A stretch of 64,000 nucleotides of DNA, taken from positions 12,109,145 through 12,173,144 of the forward strand of contig OX465103.1 of NCBI GenBank assembly GCA_949987565.1, read 5' to 3'. A program made the translations under genes and the position numbers. The notes under the pieces were generated by a model. The model saw only the letters and a program-made list of their open reading frames with translations. It had not been told where the DNA came from and did not search any database. The DNA is from Luidia sarsii (taxonomy: Eukaryota > Echinodermata > Asteroidea > Paxillosida > Luidiidae). Below, piece after piece: positions 36,917-48,899 of this stretch (the stretch's first letter is position 1; the number at the start of each line of letters is the position of its first letter).

Positions 36917-37185
36917 AAACACTGATATGCACCTACTGCACCTCAAGTGTTGATGTAACAAAATATTAACACCTGAGCCTTTGATAGATGTTTGACGCAT
37001 ACTACACGTAAACACTGATGTGCATCTACTGCACCTCAAGTGTTGATGTAACAAAATATTAACACCTGAGCCTATGATAGATATTTGACGCATACTACAC
37101 GTAAACACTGATGTGCATCTACTGCACCTCAAGTGTTGATGTAACAAAATATTAACACCTGAGCCTATGTTAGATGTTTGACGCA
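36917..37185. repeat. 93-bp tandem repeat, about 2.9 units
   Basis: Units start with AAACACTGATGTGCATCTAC at 36917, 37010 and 37103. They lie upstream of the second GPCR gene, on the far side of its possible TATA box. Confidence 0.88.
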
Positions 37186-37689
37186 TATATAGAGTGGATT
37201 TTGTACTTACTGTACGATTTGAATTGTATATATGAGTTAAAATGTTGATAATGAAACCATCGTACGTTGAACATCGTGATTGGTGATCAATTTTGCCTGT
37301 GTCCATAAAGAAATATATCACAATTCCCGCCTCCTTCCACACTTTTCGCCTCAGGAATCGGAAATGAAATGATCTGATTATCGTTTGACAAGAGCACAAT
37401 AATTGGGTTGAGGTTATGGGGTAAGCCAAAATAATTGTACGTGTCGGCGTTGACTGTGAGGGTTGGGCCCCTTTATCGTGCATTTTCTAAGCGTCCTTTG
37501 TGTTGCTTTCGTCGCTTAGAGTAATGTCAGTGGAAGCTGAGGTGTTTTCAATTTCCGAAATAACTTCATTGGACATTTTGCGAATAGTACACGTTTGTGC
37601 TTTCGGTTAAGTAGGTTATTTTTGTCAAACAAAAATATACAGGAAAAACTGACTGAGTGACTTTTTTTCAAATAGCCTATGACAAAAAT

Positions 37690-37920
37690 AGCGGGACCTG
37701 ACGTTTCAAGTTTATAAAGCAGCTAGGGCCTTTCTTGAAGGCAGAATCTGCCTCTTTGGTCATATTGGTCGGTAAGCAGTTTGCAACGTTTTTAAATATT
37801 CACTCTGCCTTTGAGAAAGGTCCAGCTAGGATCGAAACGTCAGCCCCCCTAAATTTTGAGATTTGAATTTTGGTAATTTTAGTCAGTAAGCAGTTTGCAA
37901 CATGTTTGTATATCACTTTT
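37690..37920. repeat. hairpin repeat family A, long copy with tail
   Basis: The arms are separated by a tail fragment (GGTCGGTAAGCAGTTTGCAA), so a second copy may have inserted. The right arm and full tail are intact at 37800-37910. Confidence 0.75.
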
Positions 37921-37967
37921 TACATATTGCTGTATTTATTTTTGAAATGACAAAGAAAAAAAATGAC

Positions 37968-38035
37968 TGGAACGGAACTTGAACCCGAGACCACTGGTTT
38001 TGCGTACCAGCGCTCTTACCATCAGCATTCCAGCA
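37968..38035 (-). repeat. tRNA-derived SINE head, type 2
   Basis: Minus-strand head with B box complement CTTGAACCCGAGACC. Confidence 0.6.
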
Positions 38036-38199
38036 CGTATAGGTGGTCACGATATAGCTGGGGTGGAACGAAGGGAGGCTTTCGGGCAGGGCAAGAACGA
38101 GAGGGCCGTATACCGGAGAAGAGGAAACTGCGCAGCACCAGTTGCAGCAATGATTCCGTCTCACCTCGCACCGGGGATCGAGGCGTGGACGGTTAAAAC

Positions 38200-40075
38200 A
38201 CCGTGGAATGTGATGTGCTGTTATACACATGGGCGATGGGCAGATATTAAGATCTCGAAGAGAATGCGCAGTCGTCTTGGCTCGTGGGGGCTGCGACAAG
38301 CCACGGCACATTGCCTTTTTATACTTTTTTCAGTGCAAATACAAAAATGTAATCAGCTTTCACTCCACTCCATGTTCCCACGAGGTTTTCCGCGGCAAGG
38401 TGTGGTTGTATTCAAATGAGGTTAGCTTTTTTTTTTCTGTTTTATTTAATGAATACTTAATTAAATTACAAAGTACAGTTAATCTTCTGCTCAATCAACT
38501 AATTAACACGCCACAAATTAGCAGACATCTTACTTCATATGACGGATCCTAAGTTCTTGTTCAAAAAGAAAGACAAGATTAGAATACTGGCCATATTTGA
38601 AACGGTTCTGATTTTGAAATGGGGGGGGGGAGGCGGCTCCCAATTTCGAATATCGAATTTAAATTCAATATTTGAATTGGACTTCGGATCGCACGTGCAA
38701 GAGCAAAAATGTATACCCTCTGCACACTTTTGCTTCCGGGTACTCCTTTGACTACTGATGAAGACCCTGGCGTGTGTGTGGTACGGAGAGTGGTCTTCGG
38801 AGACCGCCAGGGACAAATTACTCGGTTATCAAATCAAGAAGTCCAATCTCGCGACCCAGAGACCCATCCTTAAAGCCACGTTCGAGAGACTTTGAAAACA
38901 TCAAACAATGCCAGCCACACAAAGCCCATACGTGGATAATTGGAACCAGCATTTCGGAGTGGCTTCATTTAGTGGATTTAAATTGGCAGCTTTGAAGGGG
39001 CCATGTAGCGTAATCTTTGATATTCACACCGCAGTTTAGCGTTGGTCGCTGTGGCAGTGCCTAAGTCGCGCTTGAAAAGAGACTAGGCCTGTTGTCAGTA
39101 CAGCTGAACATGAATCAGCAGCTAGAGCTTTGCAATAAACAAGGTTTGTTACATCTTTGTGACAAACTATACCTCCATTATCAACCACAGGCAAGTCACA
39201 CTCCGCCCCTCCGTCGTGGGTCAAAAAAGGCGGCATGATATAATTATTCCTCGTATAGCAGACAAGAAGCAATTCGAGGTCACTCCCTACTCTTGATTGT
39301 CAATACGAGCTCTGCACCATTGATTGTTATACCGCTATATCATCGTTGTCCGTTATTGACGTCCCTCCATATCCGTGACTCGACTTTAACGTCAAGGGTC
39401 GTATCGTATGCGCATTGTAGCACTCAGGAAATGGTATCAAGCGATGAGGCATACCTATGTTTTTTGTTCCATACCGGTATGCACGTGGTCGCCTTGTAGT
39501 ATAATAGCCTATGCCCATTCATTTCTTGTCAATAGATTTCCACTTGCCGGAGTCATGCAAAAAACCCTTTTCAGCAGAAATGGACCAAGGGGCACTGTAG
39601 GAATTTGCCGTTTGGGAGAAAATGCACCTGCAAATGGCGTGTTCAATCTTAATGGACTTTGGAGATGAAGTGCTCAAGAAGGGAGTGTATTGTGTCTTAA
39701 ACTTGATATAGAATTTCCAATTTTTACTCAATTAGATGACCCAACCTTTCGAAACAAACAGGGCTTTTCCCCCAAAGGCAGAGACATCTAGATTTGACAT
39801 ACAGGGACTGATACAAAAGCATCAGTACATTATTGTCCACTACTGCACTGCCAAGCTGTAGTAACAGATTCACCCGTCTGTTGTCTTCAAATGGCAGAGG
39901 GCAGTTTGCAACTCTTCTATACATTACCCATAGGTCTTTAACTTAAACCACCTACAATGCTTTATGGTATACAGTGGAGAGTCACTGAGTAGATTACCCA
40001 ATTTACCATGACTGCACCATGACTGCAATCTGTACTCGAGAATGATTCAGTTCATCCCAAAAAGCAAAGAAAACA
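38200..40075. other. no gene seen
   Basis: Unique AT-rich sequence with a poly(G) run near 38621. Frames are short and unsupported. Confidence 0.3.
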
Positions 40076-40077
40076 AA

Positions 40078-40150
40078 CTTGACTCGAGCGGGATTCGAAC
40101 CCCGGCCTCTGGTTTAGCGCACGCCAGTGCTCTCTCATCTGAGGTATGAA
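40078..40150 (-). repeat. tRNA-derived SINE head, type 2
   Basis: B box complement GGGATTCGAACCCCGG; A box complement TCATCTGAGGTATGA. Confidence 0.65.
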
Positions 40151-40199
40151 GGTCTCATACATATTTATATAGGCCATGACAATAATTATGATGAAGCTG

Positions 40200-42150
40200 T
40201 CGGTGTTCATATTTTGAGGGCGCCACTTGGAAGTCACGGACCCTTTTCCATCAGCGGTGACTGAGCGTTGGGTATTTCATCCTAAAAAGTATAAGACAAA
40301 GCACCACTGTACAGCGGGGACATTTCCCTACGCGGAGACAATTCATCATGCAGTTTATACACACATCATCTTCTCATCGACTGCAAAATGGGGCTTTTTT
40401 GCAATCCTTCCCCCTTGTATAATAACATGACTACGGTATCTTCGATGACTTGCACAAGGTCGCTGTATCCAAAAAGCCCTTGAAAGAGTTGGGCTTGCTT
40501 TTGCATATTATAGACTGGCCTCGTGGACTTGGCTCAACGAGTAAATTTTAACCAGCATTTTGTATGATCTTCTTGATACTTGCCATACTTTCCCTTTTTT
40601 TTTCTTTTTTTTTTTACAAAACACCGTGTCCAGTTGATATTGAAGCAATGGTGAGGAAGGGTTAGGCTAACATGGTTCTCAAGACGACATTTTTATTAAG
40701 CTTTTAGCAATATTTGTCATGGTTTTCGTCCGTGTTATCTGATATTCGTTTCTTCACCTTGCCGTCACTCCCGTGTCTCTAACATGGCCAAGCACTGCGG
40801 GGTTTTCCACGTCGATGCTCGTATGTCATTTTCTCTGGATCATAATATACGTATCGGTGAGCAGGCGAGCTTTATATATAGGAGTTTAGTCATTCAAGCT
40901 TCGAATCCTCGACAGAGCCGGAATGGCAACTCAGGCGTTTTGGCTGTTAATGTTTCTATAACGAAATTGCGATGAGGCCTTTAGGTAAGATTGGTCAATG
41001 AACGATGCAGCTCTATCTGAAAGTCGCCGGACACGGAAGCTATCTGCCAGGCCCGAGCTTTCCCATCTGAAAAACAAACAAAACCGACCTGTTTGATTTT
41101 TCTTCATCTCATGAGAGGAAAGCTATAGATTATGGCTTGAAACCCGAGTCCCCTGCTCTTCGCTTGAAGAACGTCTGACCTTGGATGGGGACGGGCGATA
41201 TTATTGTCAGCATCGACGGCACTGGCAGCAATAATATTAATTCCGCCTTGATGTATGGCCGTGTTTTCATATGATCTTCCCCCGCTTCAGCGTGGCGGAA
41301 AAGCCTTTGAAATCATTCCAATTGTTATTTTTTAACCCTTCCTAAAGTGTTCTTCTGCAAAAAAAACCCAAAATACCCATTCACTTTGTGCACATTTTTT
41401 CTTCTCCCAACGTCTTTGCTCCCTGTTCAACTCCAACATATTTATACCAATTAATGAATGGCCATTATGCAGAGTATGATGACGCCATCGAGTGATTTAT
41501 TATCGTAAATTATTATTTTTTTCCCCTTTGGCCTTGTGCACAGACTTGAAGGCCATCTTTTTTTTTAATTTGGCGATCTCGTATTCTCATCAAAGTTAGA
41601 ATACAAAAAACAGCACCGGCCCTAATGGTAGCGTTGTGACCGTTTCCATGTAGCGGCCATGCAATCTGAGCCCTAGCCGTCAGTCCGTCTATATGAAAAC
41701 ACGCACAAACAAAAACCTTCGCCAACCTAACTCACATACTTTAGTATAAATATATACTATAGGATAAATTGCTGGCTAAAATTTGAAGACATTTTGGTTA
41801 GGTCTGAAACTCGATGCTTGCTGAAGTCTCCCAAACGTGCGACCAGTTCTAACCCACATGTCGGTTAGAATTTACCCATAAAATATTGAAGCCAACGTTT
41901 TGCACCGTGCGACTCGGAACACTGTGTATTATCCTCCAACGTGACAGCTAGTCCCAAAAGGGGTGGTTGTGACAGTGTATAATAACTATACAGTAGTCAC
42001 ACCCCTTATAAACAATGGAGGTTCTTATTCGGTTCTTATACGTGTGTGTGCGTTTTCACACCGCCCCAAACATTCAATCACTCTGGACTGGAATGATGGC
42101 ACCTAGCGTGTCGTTCTGACGAGTGCCCGACAGCAAAGCGGTGTCAATTC
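40200..42150. other. no gene seen
   Basis: Unique sequence. The frame at 41513-41725 lies on simple T-rich sequence and is unsupported. Confidence 0.3.
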
Positions 42151-42157
42151 TGACACC

Positions 42158-42403
42158 GTGTTTGTGTCTTGCCATCATCCCTGCGAGAGTGAGTGCCCAC
42201 GCGAAACTCCGCCGTCCGTCCGCCGGGGAAGGCGGGTCGCGTGCCCCACGTGTAGGATCAGAGTGCCGTTCGAAACGGACGTAGAGCTGGCGCGGCGAGG
42301 TTTGCTGCTTGCACACGCGTTTCTGGCCTTTCCGATAGATATCGAGATACCGGCACGATCGGACAGCGTGATGGCTGACAGGGCTACCTTTGACTCAAAT
42401 AAT
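42158..42403 (+). pseudogene. possible decayed RING/TRIM-type zinc-finger fragment
   Basis: An open frame contains CHHPCESECPRE and, after a basic stretch, GRRVACPTCRIRVPFETDVE. The end of many TRIM RING fingers reads RVACPTCR followed by a P-rich turn and an acidic stretch, so this could be a frameshifted RING remnant. The rest of the frame has no TRIM features, and no B-box or coiled coil follows. Chance resemblance is possible. Confidence 0.22.
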
Positions 42404-42639
42404 TGAGCTCATTTTAGGCCTCACGAGAATGCAGGGACACTTCACGGGAGCTCCGTCTGAGCCCAGTATAAAAATGCTGCTGTAAATGCGGATAACAATT
42501 CAGAAAATGTCCACGGTCTCTGAATTCTACTCAATTAAGGATGGTTAAGAACAGCCTTCATACACTTTTGACGGCAAATCATCTTGTATCTGGCAAGGAG
42601 TCTGTTTGATAAGACTCGGAAAGTTTGCATTGTGGAAAT

Positions 42640-43012
42640 ACTAAGGGGAAGGTTTGCGGTGACACCATGTATAGTACTTCTCTTTCAAGAAGGAGTGTGG
42701 CTCTGAAAAGAGCCGGTAACTCAAGGTAACCAAACGCCTACCGTATCCCAACTTGAGTTACGATGCATCGTAAGGCTGTGTGAAATCACCCCAGGACGCA
42801 TAAAATGCATGCAATCCCTTTCATCTGTCACCATGCAGACGACTTACAATGCACCATATAAGGCTTTGTGAAATCCACCTTTGCAGTCGATTTCATCGAA
42901 CTCATCGTAACTTACGATCGATCGCAACACGATGAGCGATGCACAGAAACCATACGGCCTATCACAACTCACGATGGGTTATGCTTCGTAAGTTGAGTTA
43001 CGATGCATTATT
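42640..43012. repeat. family B half element and palindromic GATGCATCGTAA family F
   Basis: The family B arm at 42640-42725 is followed by repeats of TTACGATGCATCGTAAGG and CTTACGATCGATCG types. Relatives of the second part are at 6290-6400, 15220-15370 and 59570-59700. Confidence 0.55.
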
Positions 43013-43375
43013 ATCGACAAAGGGGACCGATTGTCATGCATCATATCCTCGTTGAGAAATGGAAGCAAGACCCGTGCTTGGAAAAAAACACAGCCACACA
43101 CAAAGCATGCACAGGAAAAAATCACATGCAGCCGGCCACATATTCTACTGCAGTCCGCATCGCCTGGTTTAATTAATGTGATCTTTTACAGGAAGTCTAT
43201 CAAGGTTAGGGGAAGGACAGACAATTAAGCAGTCGCTTCACCACTCAGTATCATTAGAATGAAAATATTTACGGATCTGTGCGCAAAAGGTCACCATTTC
43301 AATCTATTTCATTTCATGAATCATATTATAAACTAAAATGACCATAATGCATTATCTCATTAATTTGCAGGCCCT

Positions 43376-43440
43376 GACGTTTCGATCCTAGCAGGACCTT
43401 TTGTTCTGCCTTTCAGAAAGGCCCTGCTGGCATCGAAACG
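43376..43440. repeat. hairpin repeat family A, short copy
   Basis: Left arm intact (CCTGACGTTTCGATCCTAGC); the right arm has changes (GGCCCTGCTGGCATCGAAAC). Confidence 0.75.
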
Positions 43441-44065
43441 TAATTTCATTTATTATTTTTCATCAGGTGTTGACAGGTGCAAGACAAATATAAAAAGAGA
43501 GATACAAAACCGGTGGAAGGAAATCAAGGCTATAGGTAAACAATACAATAATTTCTCTGCTATATTACGTTAGTTCGTTAGTTCGAGAATATGCAAGCAA
43601 TAATGCTTTGAATCATATTATGGATAAATGTGGAGCAATTGACACCTTGTGTTGACACAGTAGTGGCCACTGCTCAATACCGGGATGGTCGAAAATCGAG
43701 CACGAAATGATATATGTTTAGTGTCAGCCAATTGTTTGATTACAGTCGGTGTTTGAACTAATATTGGACTTGGTTCCATCCTTCGGGCGAGAAGGTTGAT
43801 GTTTTGGATTTTCCCTCTCAGCCAATTCTGATGGGAAGCATTTTATGGACGTCGATCCGGCATACCGACACGAATAAGGCCTACGCATTGCCGTGGCATT
43901 GATAATTTATATCCACACAAGCCTTTGAGTACATTTACATTATGTACCGTAGACGAGGGTTGGTGGCTAACCTTGTATGCTGAAATACCTTATAGGCCCT
44001 ATAATAGGATTGTTTTGCGTCGAGGAAAATGTGATTCAATACACTACGTAATAATACAGATTCGA

Positions 44066-44165
44066 ATCCGCCACACTACCTCGACCAACTCGGTGGTCCA
44101 GTGGTTGAGACTTGTTCACTAGAAAGCAGGAGTTGCATGCAGGTTTGAATCCCGCCCGTGCTGCA
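44066..44165 (+). repeat. tRNA-derived SINE head, type 1
   Basis: Sister of the 9878 copy: GGTGGTCCAGTGGTTGAGAC and CAGGTTTGAATCCCGCC. Confidence 0.65.
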
Positions 44166-45310
44166 GGTATATCGTTTCTTTTCATCAGGCAAAACACTGA
44201 GCACTCAGTACCGATTGCGTCGAATAGGGCAAACCCTCATTGAATATGCTGAAATACGTAATTCGCATGGGTCCCGGATGTACGATCGTAAAGCCCTTCC
44301 CAATTCTGACACGGGAGAGGAAATCGACCTTTCTTCGCATAGAGAGCTTAGGGAGAGACTTATTCGATTGGAAATGTGACAACTTAACACTGGCCTATTT
44401 GGATGCCCTTGAGAACGCATCGCTGTTTGCGTGTGTACAGTCAGTGCGTCCGACTGACCGCGGAGATTCGGATTCAACTTGCTGGAAGAGTGCAAACGGC
44501 CTCAGGCCAATTGGAATGGACGTTGTCAAAATTACTCCACCGTCAAGGTGGTCGCGCCGCGTATACCGTGCGTAGCGTTGCCATCACAAGTGCATCCTCA
44601 CTCTTGCTATCTTGCTCTCTTGACCTTCTGCCGGATGTGTACACAGCATGCTTACTCGGGCAGCGTGCGGCAAAACGCAGGGTCAAACCTTACGAGATCT
44701 CGATTTGCCGTTGGGAATGAGCACGGTGATGTTTCCCAACCTCAAAGTGTACTGGCGTGTACTTTGAGGTTGCTCCGTTACGCGCCATCTTTCTATCGTG
44801 CCCGCCATCGAAAACCTGTCCCTGCTCTTTGTCACAGGCGGCAAAAGTGTCGACAGAAGACTTCCCCTTAGTACTAAGATGCTGGAGCTGGGGCCGAGCC
44901 CGAAGCTCAAATCTTCGTCTCGTGAAGGACCCATAGATTCCTATCAGGATCCTGCCATCACTCCACATCGGTTTTCAAATTGCTTTGAAACACTCGAACA
45001 AAGTCGAAATCTGTCATGTAACAAACATTCAAGAGAGGAAAAAAAACCCACCCAAAACAATAAACCGAAATTTGATTGGAAGTTTTTCATTAACGAGGAA
45101 AGCACATTTTGACCGGACCCGGGTTTTGCACTCTGTCCTCAAATCCAGGACCATCGGGGTTCCTTGTTGGGAACGAGTCTATAGTTATAAGCTAGTTCTT
45201 CTCCTTTCTTTGTCTAAAATGAGCTTTCAAAGGTGAAGCTAATTTTGTGTGATCCCCCCCCCCCAACAGCTGTGGTAGAGTTTACTACTGTTTCGTCGCT
45301 CGCGTCAGCC

Positions 45311-45694
45311 TTGAAGCCCCTACCCAACATTGGTAACAACGAAAAACAGAAATGTTCACAGATTTACAAGAAACTTATACAGTTTGAACATGGTTATGGT
45401 AAAAATCTCGCACTGAAATATTTCTGCCTAAAATGCTGTATCTCTGAAGAAAAGAGTAAAAGAAATCGGTTAGTTTCACCCATATATAGGCTTATATCTA
45501 AACGATTTTTCGGAAAAATATGTTGAATGCTGCATTTTCGCGAAACAAATGAAGCGGTTTTCACTATTTTCTCGATACTCGGTTGGCGGATTGAGCTGAA
45601 ATGTTCACAGGTGTGCTATTTCATGCATGTGTTGGATCAGACAACGTATGGATGCTATTCTTTGACCTCGACCAATGTTGTGTTATCCCTTTAA
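45311..45694 (+). repeat. TTAA-flanked element family C, copy
   Basis: The left end is TTGAAGCCCCTACCCAACAT and the right end CCAATGTTGTGTTATCCCTT then TAA. Both borders are slightly decayed. Confidence 0.8.
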
Positions 45695-46462
45695 GTTGTC
45701 TGCTGAGATATCCAGTGCCTTCAAATGAACAGCATCTTCTATTTTCGTGACTGTCTCAATAGATGATAGGCCTCTATCTAATTTCACACGATACCGGACA
45801 TTTTGAAAGTCACGCCATTGAAACATGATCTAATGGCACCTCCTGCGTCCAAAAATATGATCATAATGTCTCCACGGAGTGAGTACAGCATTATGTAATG
45901 TCTGTGTATTACTGAATGGCAATCTATTGCCCAGTAAATAGGCCAAGGTTGCATTTTGAAGCGATGCTGATGGCGTTTAGTGTATATGATAAAATAATGT
46001 GAAAAATAGAATATAATGCACATGAAATCGCTCACAGCCATGATGTTAATGGGCGAAGGTTTAACCTTAATTGCTGATCATTTTAGGGAAGACTTTCATT
46101 AAAAGACCTGTCTCCGGGTTGTAAAAGATAGGCTTGCAGAGCAAGTTATATGACATTCGAATGAGCTCCAAATATAGAGACAAAGGTGGGCGCATATATA
46201 CACTTTGCGTGCAATGTCGGTTTGAATGCATGCATATACACATCGCGGCCGGCGATTCCATCTGATCTGATTTGGACCGTCTTCATACAAGACCGCCTCG
46301 TCCCACTGGGGGTGCCTTGAACAATATCTTGTGCCGGGAAACTTGGAGACATTCAATCTCCGTCAGTGGAAATGTATAACCCGTTTACCTGGTTCACCCA
46401 TCCAGTGGATCCATAAGTGGGCTTGACAATAGATCTGGTCTGCTATGGTGTGCTATGATTTC

Positions 46463-46830
46463 GTTAAAGCACAGCTGAGAAAAAAGAAAACAAAGCTGAA
46501 AGCCGAGAAAATTATCTCATTGTGAGAAAAAAAGTAGAAAATTTTATGCATAGAATTCTGCCTAAAATTTGGTATTTTCTGAGAAAAGAGTAACATAAAT
46601 CATTTACGTCTCACCCCTATAGATCTAAACCTTTTTTTAGGGGCAATTCGATGAATGCTGCACTATCGCGAAACAAAATAAATGAAGCAGGTCTTCAAAT
46701 TTTTTTCTCGAGACTCGGTTGGTGGATTGAGCCGACGTTTTCACAGGTGTGCTATTTCATGCATATGTTGGGTCAGACAACGTATGGATGCTTTTCTTTG
46801 ACCTCGACTGATGTTATGTTATCCCTTTTA
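46463..46830 (+). repeat. TTAA-flanked element family C, older copy
   Basis: Shares ACTCGGTTGGTGGATTGAGC and GGTCAGACAACGTATGGATG; the ends are eroded. Confidence 0.7.
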
Positions 46831-47571
46831 GTGACACTGACATCAGCCGGGATTTGGTACTATCTATTGTTACCGTCGACAATGATTCGCCATTTCTTGC
46901 AAATGCAAGCTGGGAGAGACCTATTTATGTCCACTCAGCAGTGAATGGGTACCTTGTAGATAATGCTTACCTAATAATGTATATATCCCTATAATTATGC
47001 CATGATGGTATAGTGTTGGACGTCCTTTGTTTTTTATTTTTGTTCCAATCTTGAAGCATTCGGGTGACGTGGACGAATGGACTTGTAAAAGAGGAAAATC
47101 TCGCCCGTTCACGCTCGGCGATAATTATTGTCAGCGCTGTCCTTCAGCAAAGGACTGTTGACAGGCCGAGCACGGAGTGGATGGGAAATGGGGCCGTCCC
47201 GCACTCGAGAACGGGCCGGTCGAGTAAGAGAGAGAGAGAGGGGTGGATGAGTCCTCCTTGGTGCATGGGCCGTACAATTTAATTAACATTTTCAATCGAT
47301 TCGCAAGATCAATCTGGGACATGCTGCAGGGCTGTCCCTACGCACTGTGTCAATACCTTCCATGTCTTCCGAGCACTGATTTGGCCATTTCTGCTTCCAT
47401 TCCTCTCTCCCCAAGTCATTCCGATCTTTACCAGTGCGCAGATGATATAGGGAAACTGCTTGTGATCGACGTTTTAACAGTCGCACAAAAAAAATATACT
47501 TTCTTCCCAATTTTTTTTGCAAACTCTCTATTGAACTTGAATAATCAACACGCAAATCTTACGCCTGTGAA

Positions 47572-47650
47572 GGGCCTGAAGTCTCTTATCCTAGCGGGAC
47601 CTTTCCCACAGGGCAGAATTCCTGCTGGGATTGAAACGCCAGATTCTCCA
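47572..47650. repeat. hairpin repeat family A, decayed copy
   Basis: CCTGAAGTCTCTTATCCTAG and CTGGGATTGAAACGCCAGA keep the arms recognisable. Confidence 0.6.
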
Positions 47651-48480
47651 AAATTCTGACCAAATTGCGTTCAGGTCCAGGTCAAGGTCGGGTGGTTTGA
47701 GGTGACATGCATGAAAGAATGCCACTTTTGTGAGCGTGTGTGATTGAGTGATGGAACGATCACCCCGCATACTCTCGGGAGATATTCTTTTGCACGACGT
47801 CACCGCCGGCAAACTATCATTGACTTACTACCTCCACAACGACTAACCTGGCACTATAACTCAAACACACGTTCTCTATCATCTAACACGACACACTTTT
47901 CTTTAAAGCGGTTCTGTTCTCCCCATTCTGACCTTGTTTCGGCTTAACATCGAAGGTAGTCCGTGGGCAAAACGTAATGCATCGTGAAGGGTCCGAAGCT
48001 ATATACTGTGCGCGCATAATATACGGCAGGTCGGTTCTATACACAGCTGTAGCTTCGTTTTAGATAGTCAGATAATACATGTACATTAATTGCAAGTCCA
48101 ATAACATTGGACGTTGTGGCGGAGGAAGATTGGTGCAAGGCACCCCTATACCACCATGCTTCCCTGTTCTCTAATTGAATTACTTGAGCCAGATTGTCGG
48201 TTCTTGTTGACCGAGGCCGCTCCCCATCTCCATTATTGGGTCAAGATCTTCGGCAAAGGTAAAAGTAAGAAACCAGGCATGATAAAATCTGGTGAAGAAA
48301 GAAGGATTTGAGGAACGGCCGCAACCAATCTTTCTTCTTGTATTCTGTCCCGTCCTCGGTTGTTCGTGAAATTTCAAGATCTTGAACTAAGATCTATATT
48401 CAAATCACCGCTAAACGCTAAAAACATCTTCAAATTGAGCTTCAACTCTCACGATCAAAATTCATAGGGCCTATGGCTTA

Positions 48481-48866
48481 TTAAAGCCCCTACACAGCAT
48501 TGGTCGATGTCAAAGAATAGCATCCATTCGTCGTCTGATCCAACATAGGGGCCTATGCTTGAAATGGCACACCTGTGAAAATTCAGCTCAATCCGCCAAC
48601 CGAGTCTCGAGAAAATCGTGAAAACCGCTTCATTTGTTTCGCGAAAATGCAGCATTCAACGCCGTACTGTTCCGAAAGTAGTTTAGATCTCGGTAAGACG
48701 TAAACTATTTCTTTTACTCACTTCTCCCAAAATACAACCTTTTAGGCAGAAATTGTTCAGTTAGAGGTTTCTACTATAACCATCTTCAAACTGTATAAGT
48801 TTCATGTTAATCTGTGAAAATTTCTGTTTTTCGATCTTACCAATGTTGTGTATATAGGGGCTTTAA
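48481..48866 (-). repeat. TTAA-flanked element family C, complete copy
   Basis: A 386-bp copy. Starts TTAAAGCCCCTACACAGCAT and ends GTGTATATAGGGGCTTTAA. Confidence 0.88.
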
Positions 48867-48899
48867 ATTGTGCTATACATTGAGAAATTATTTAGATGA

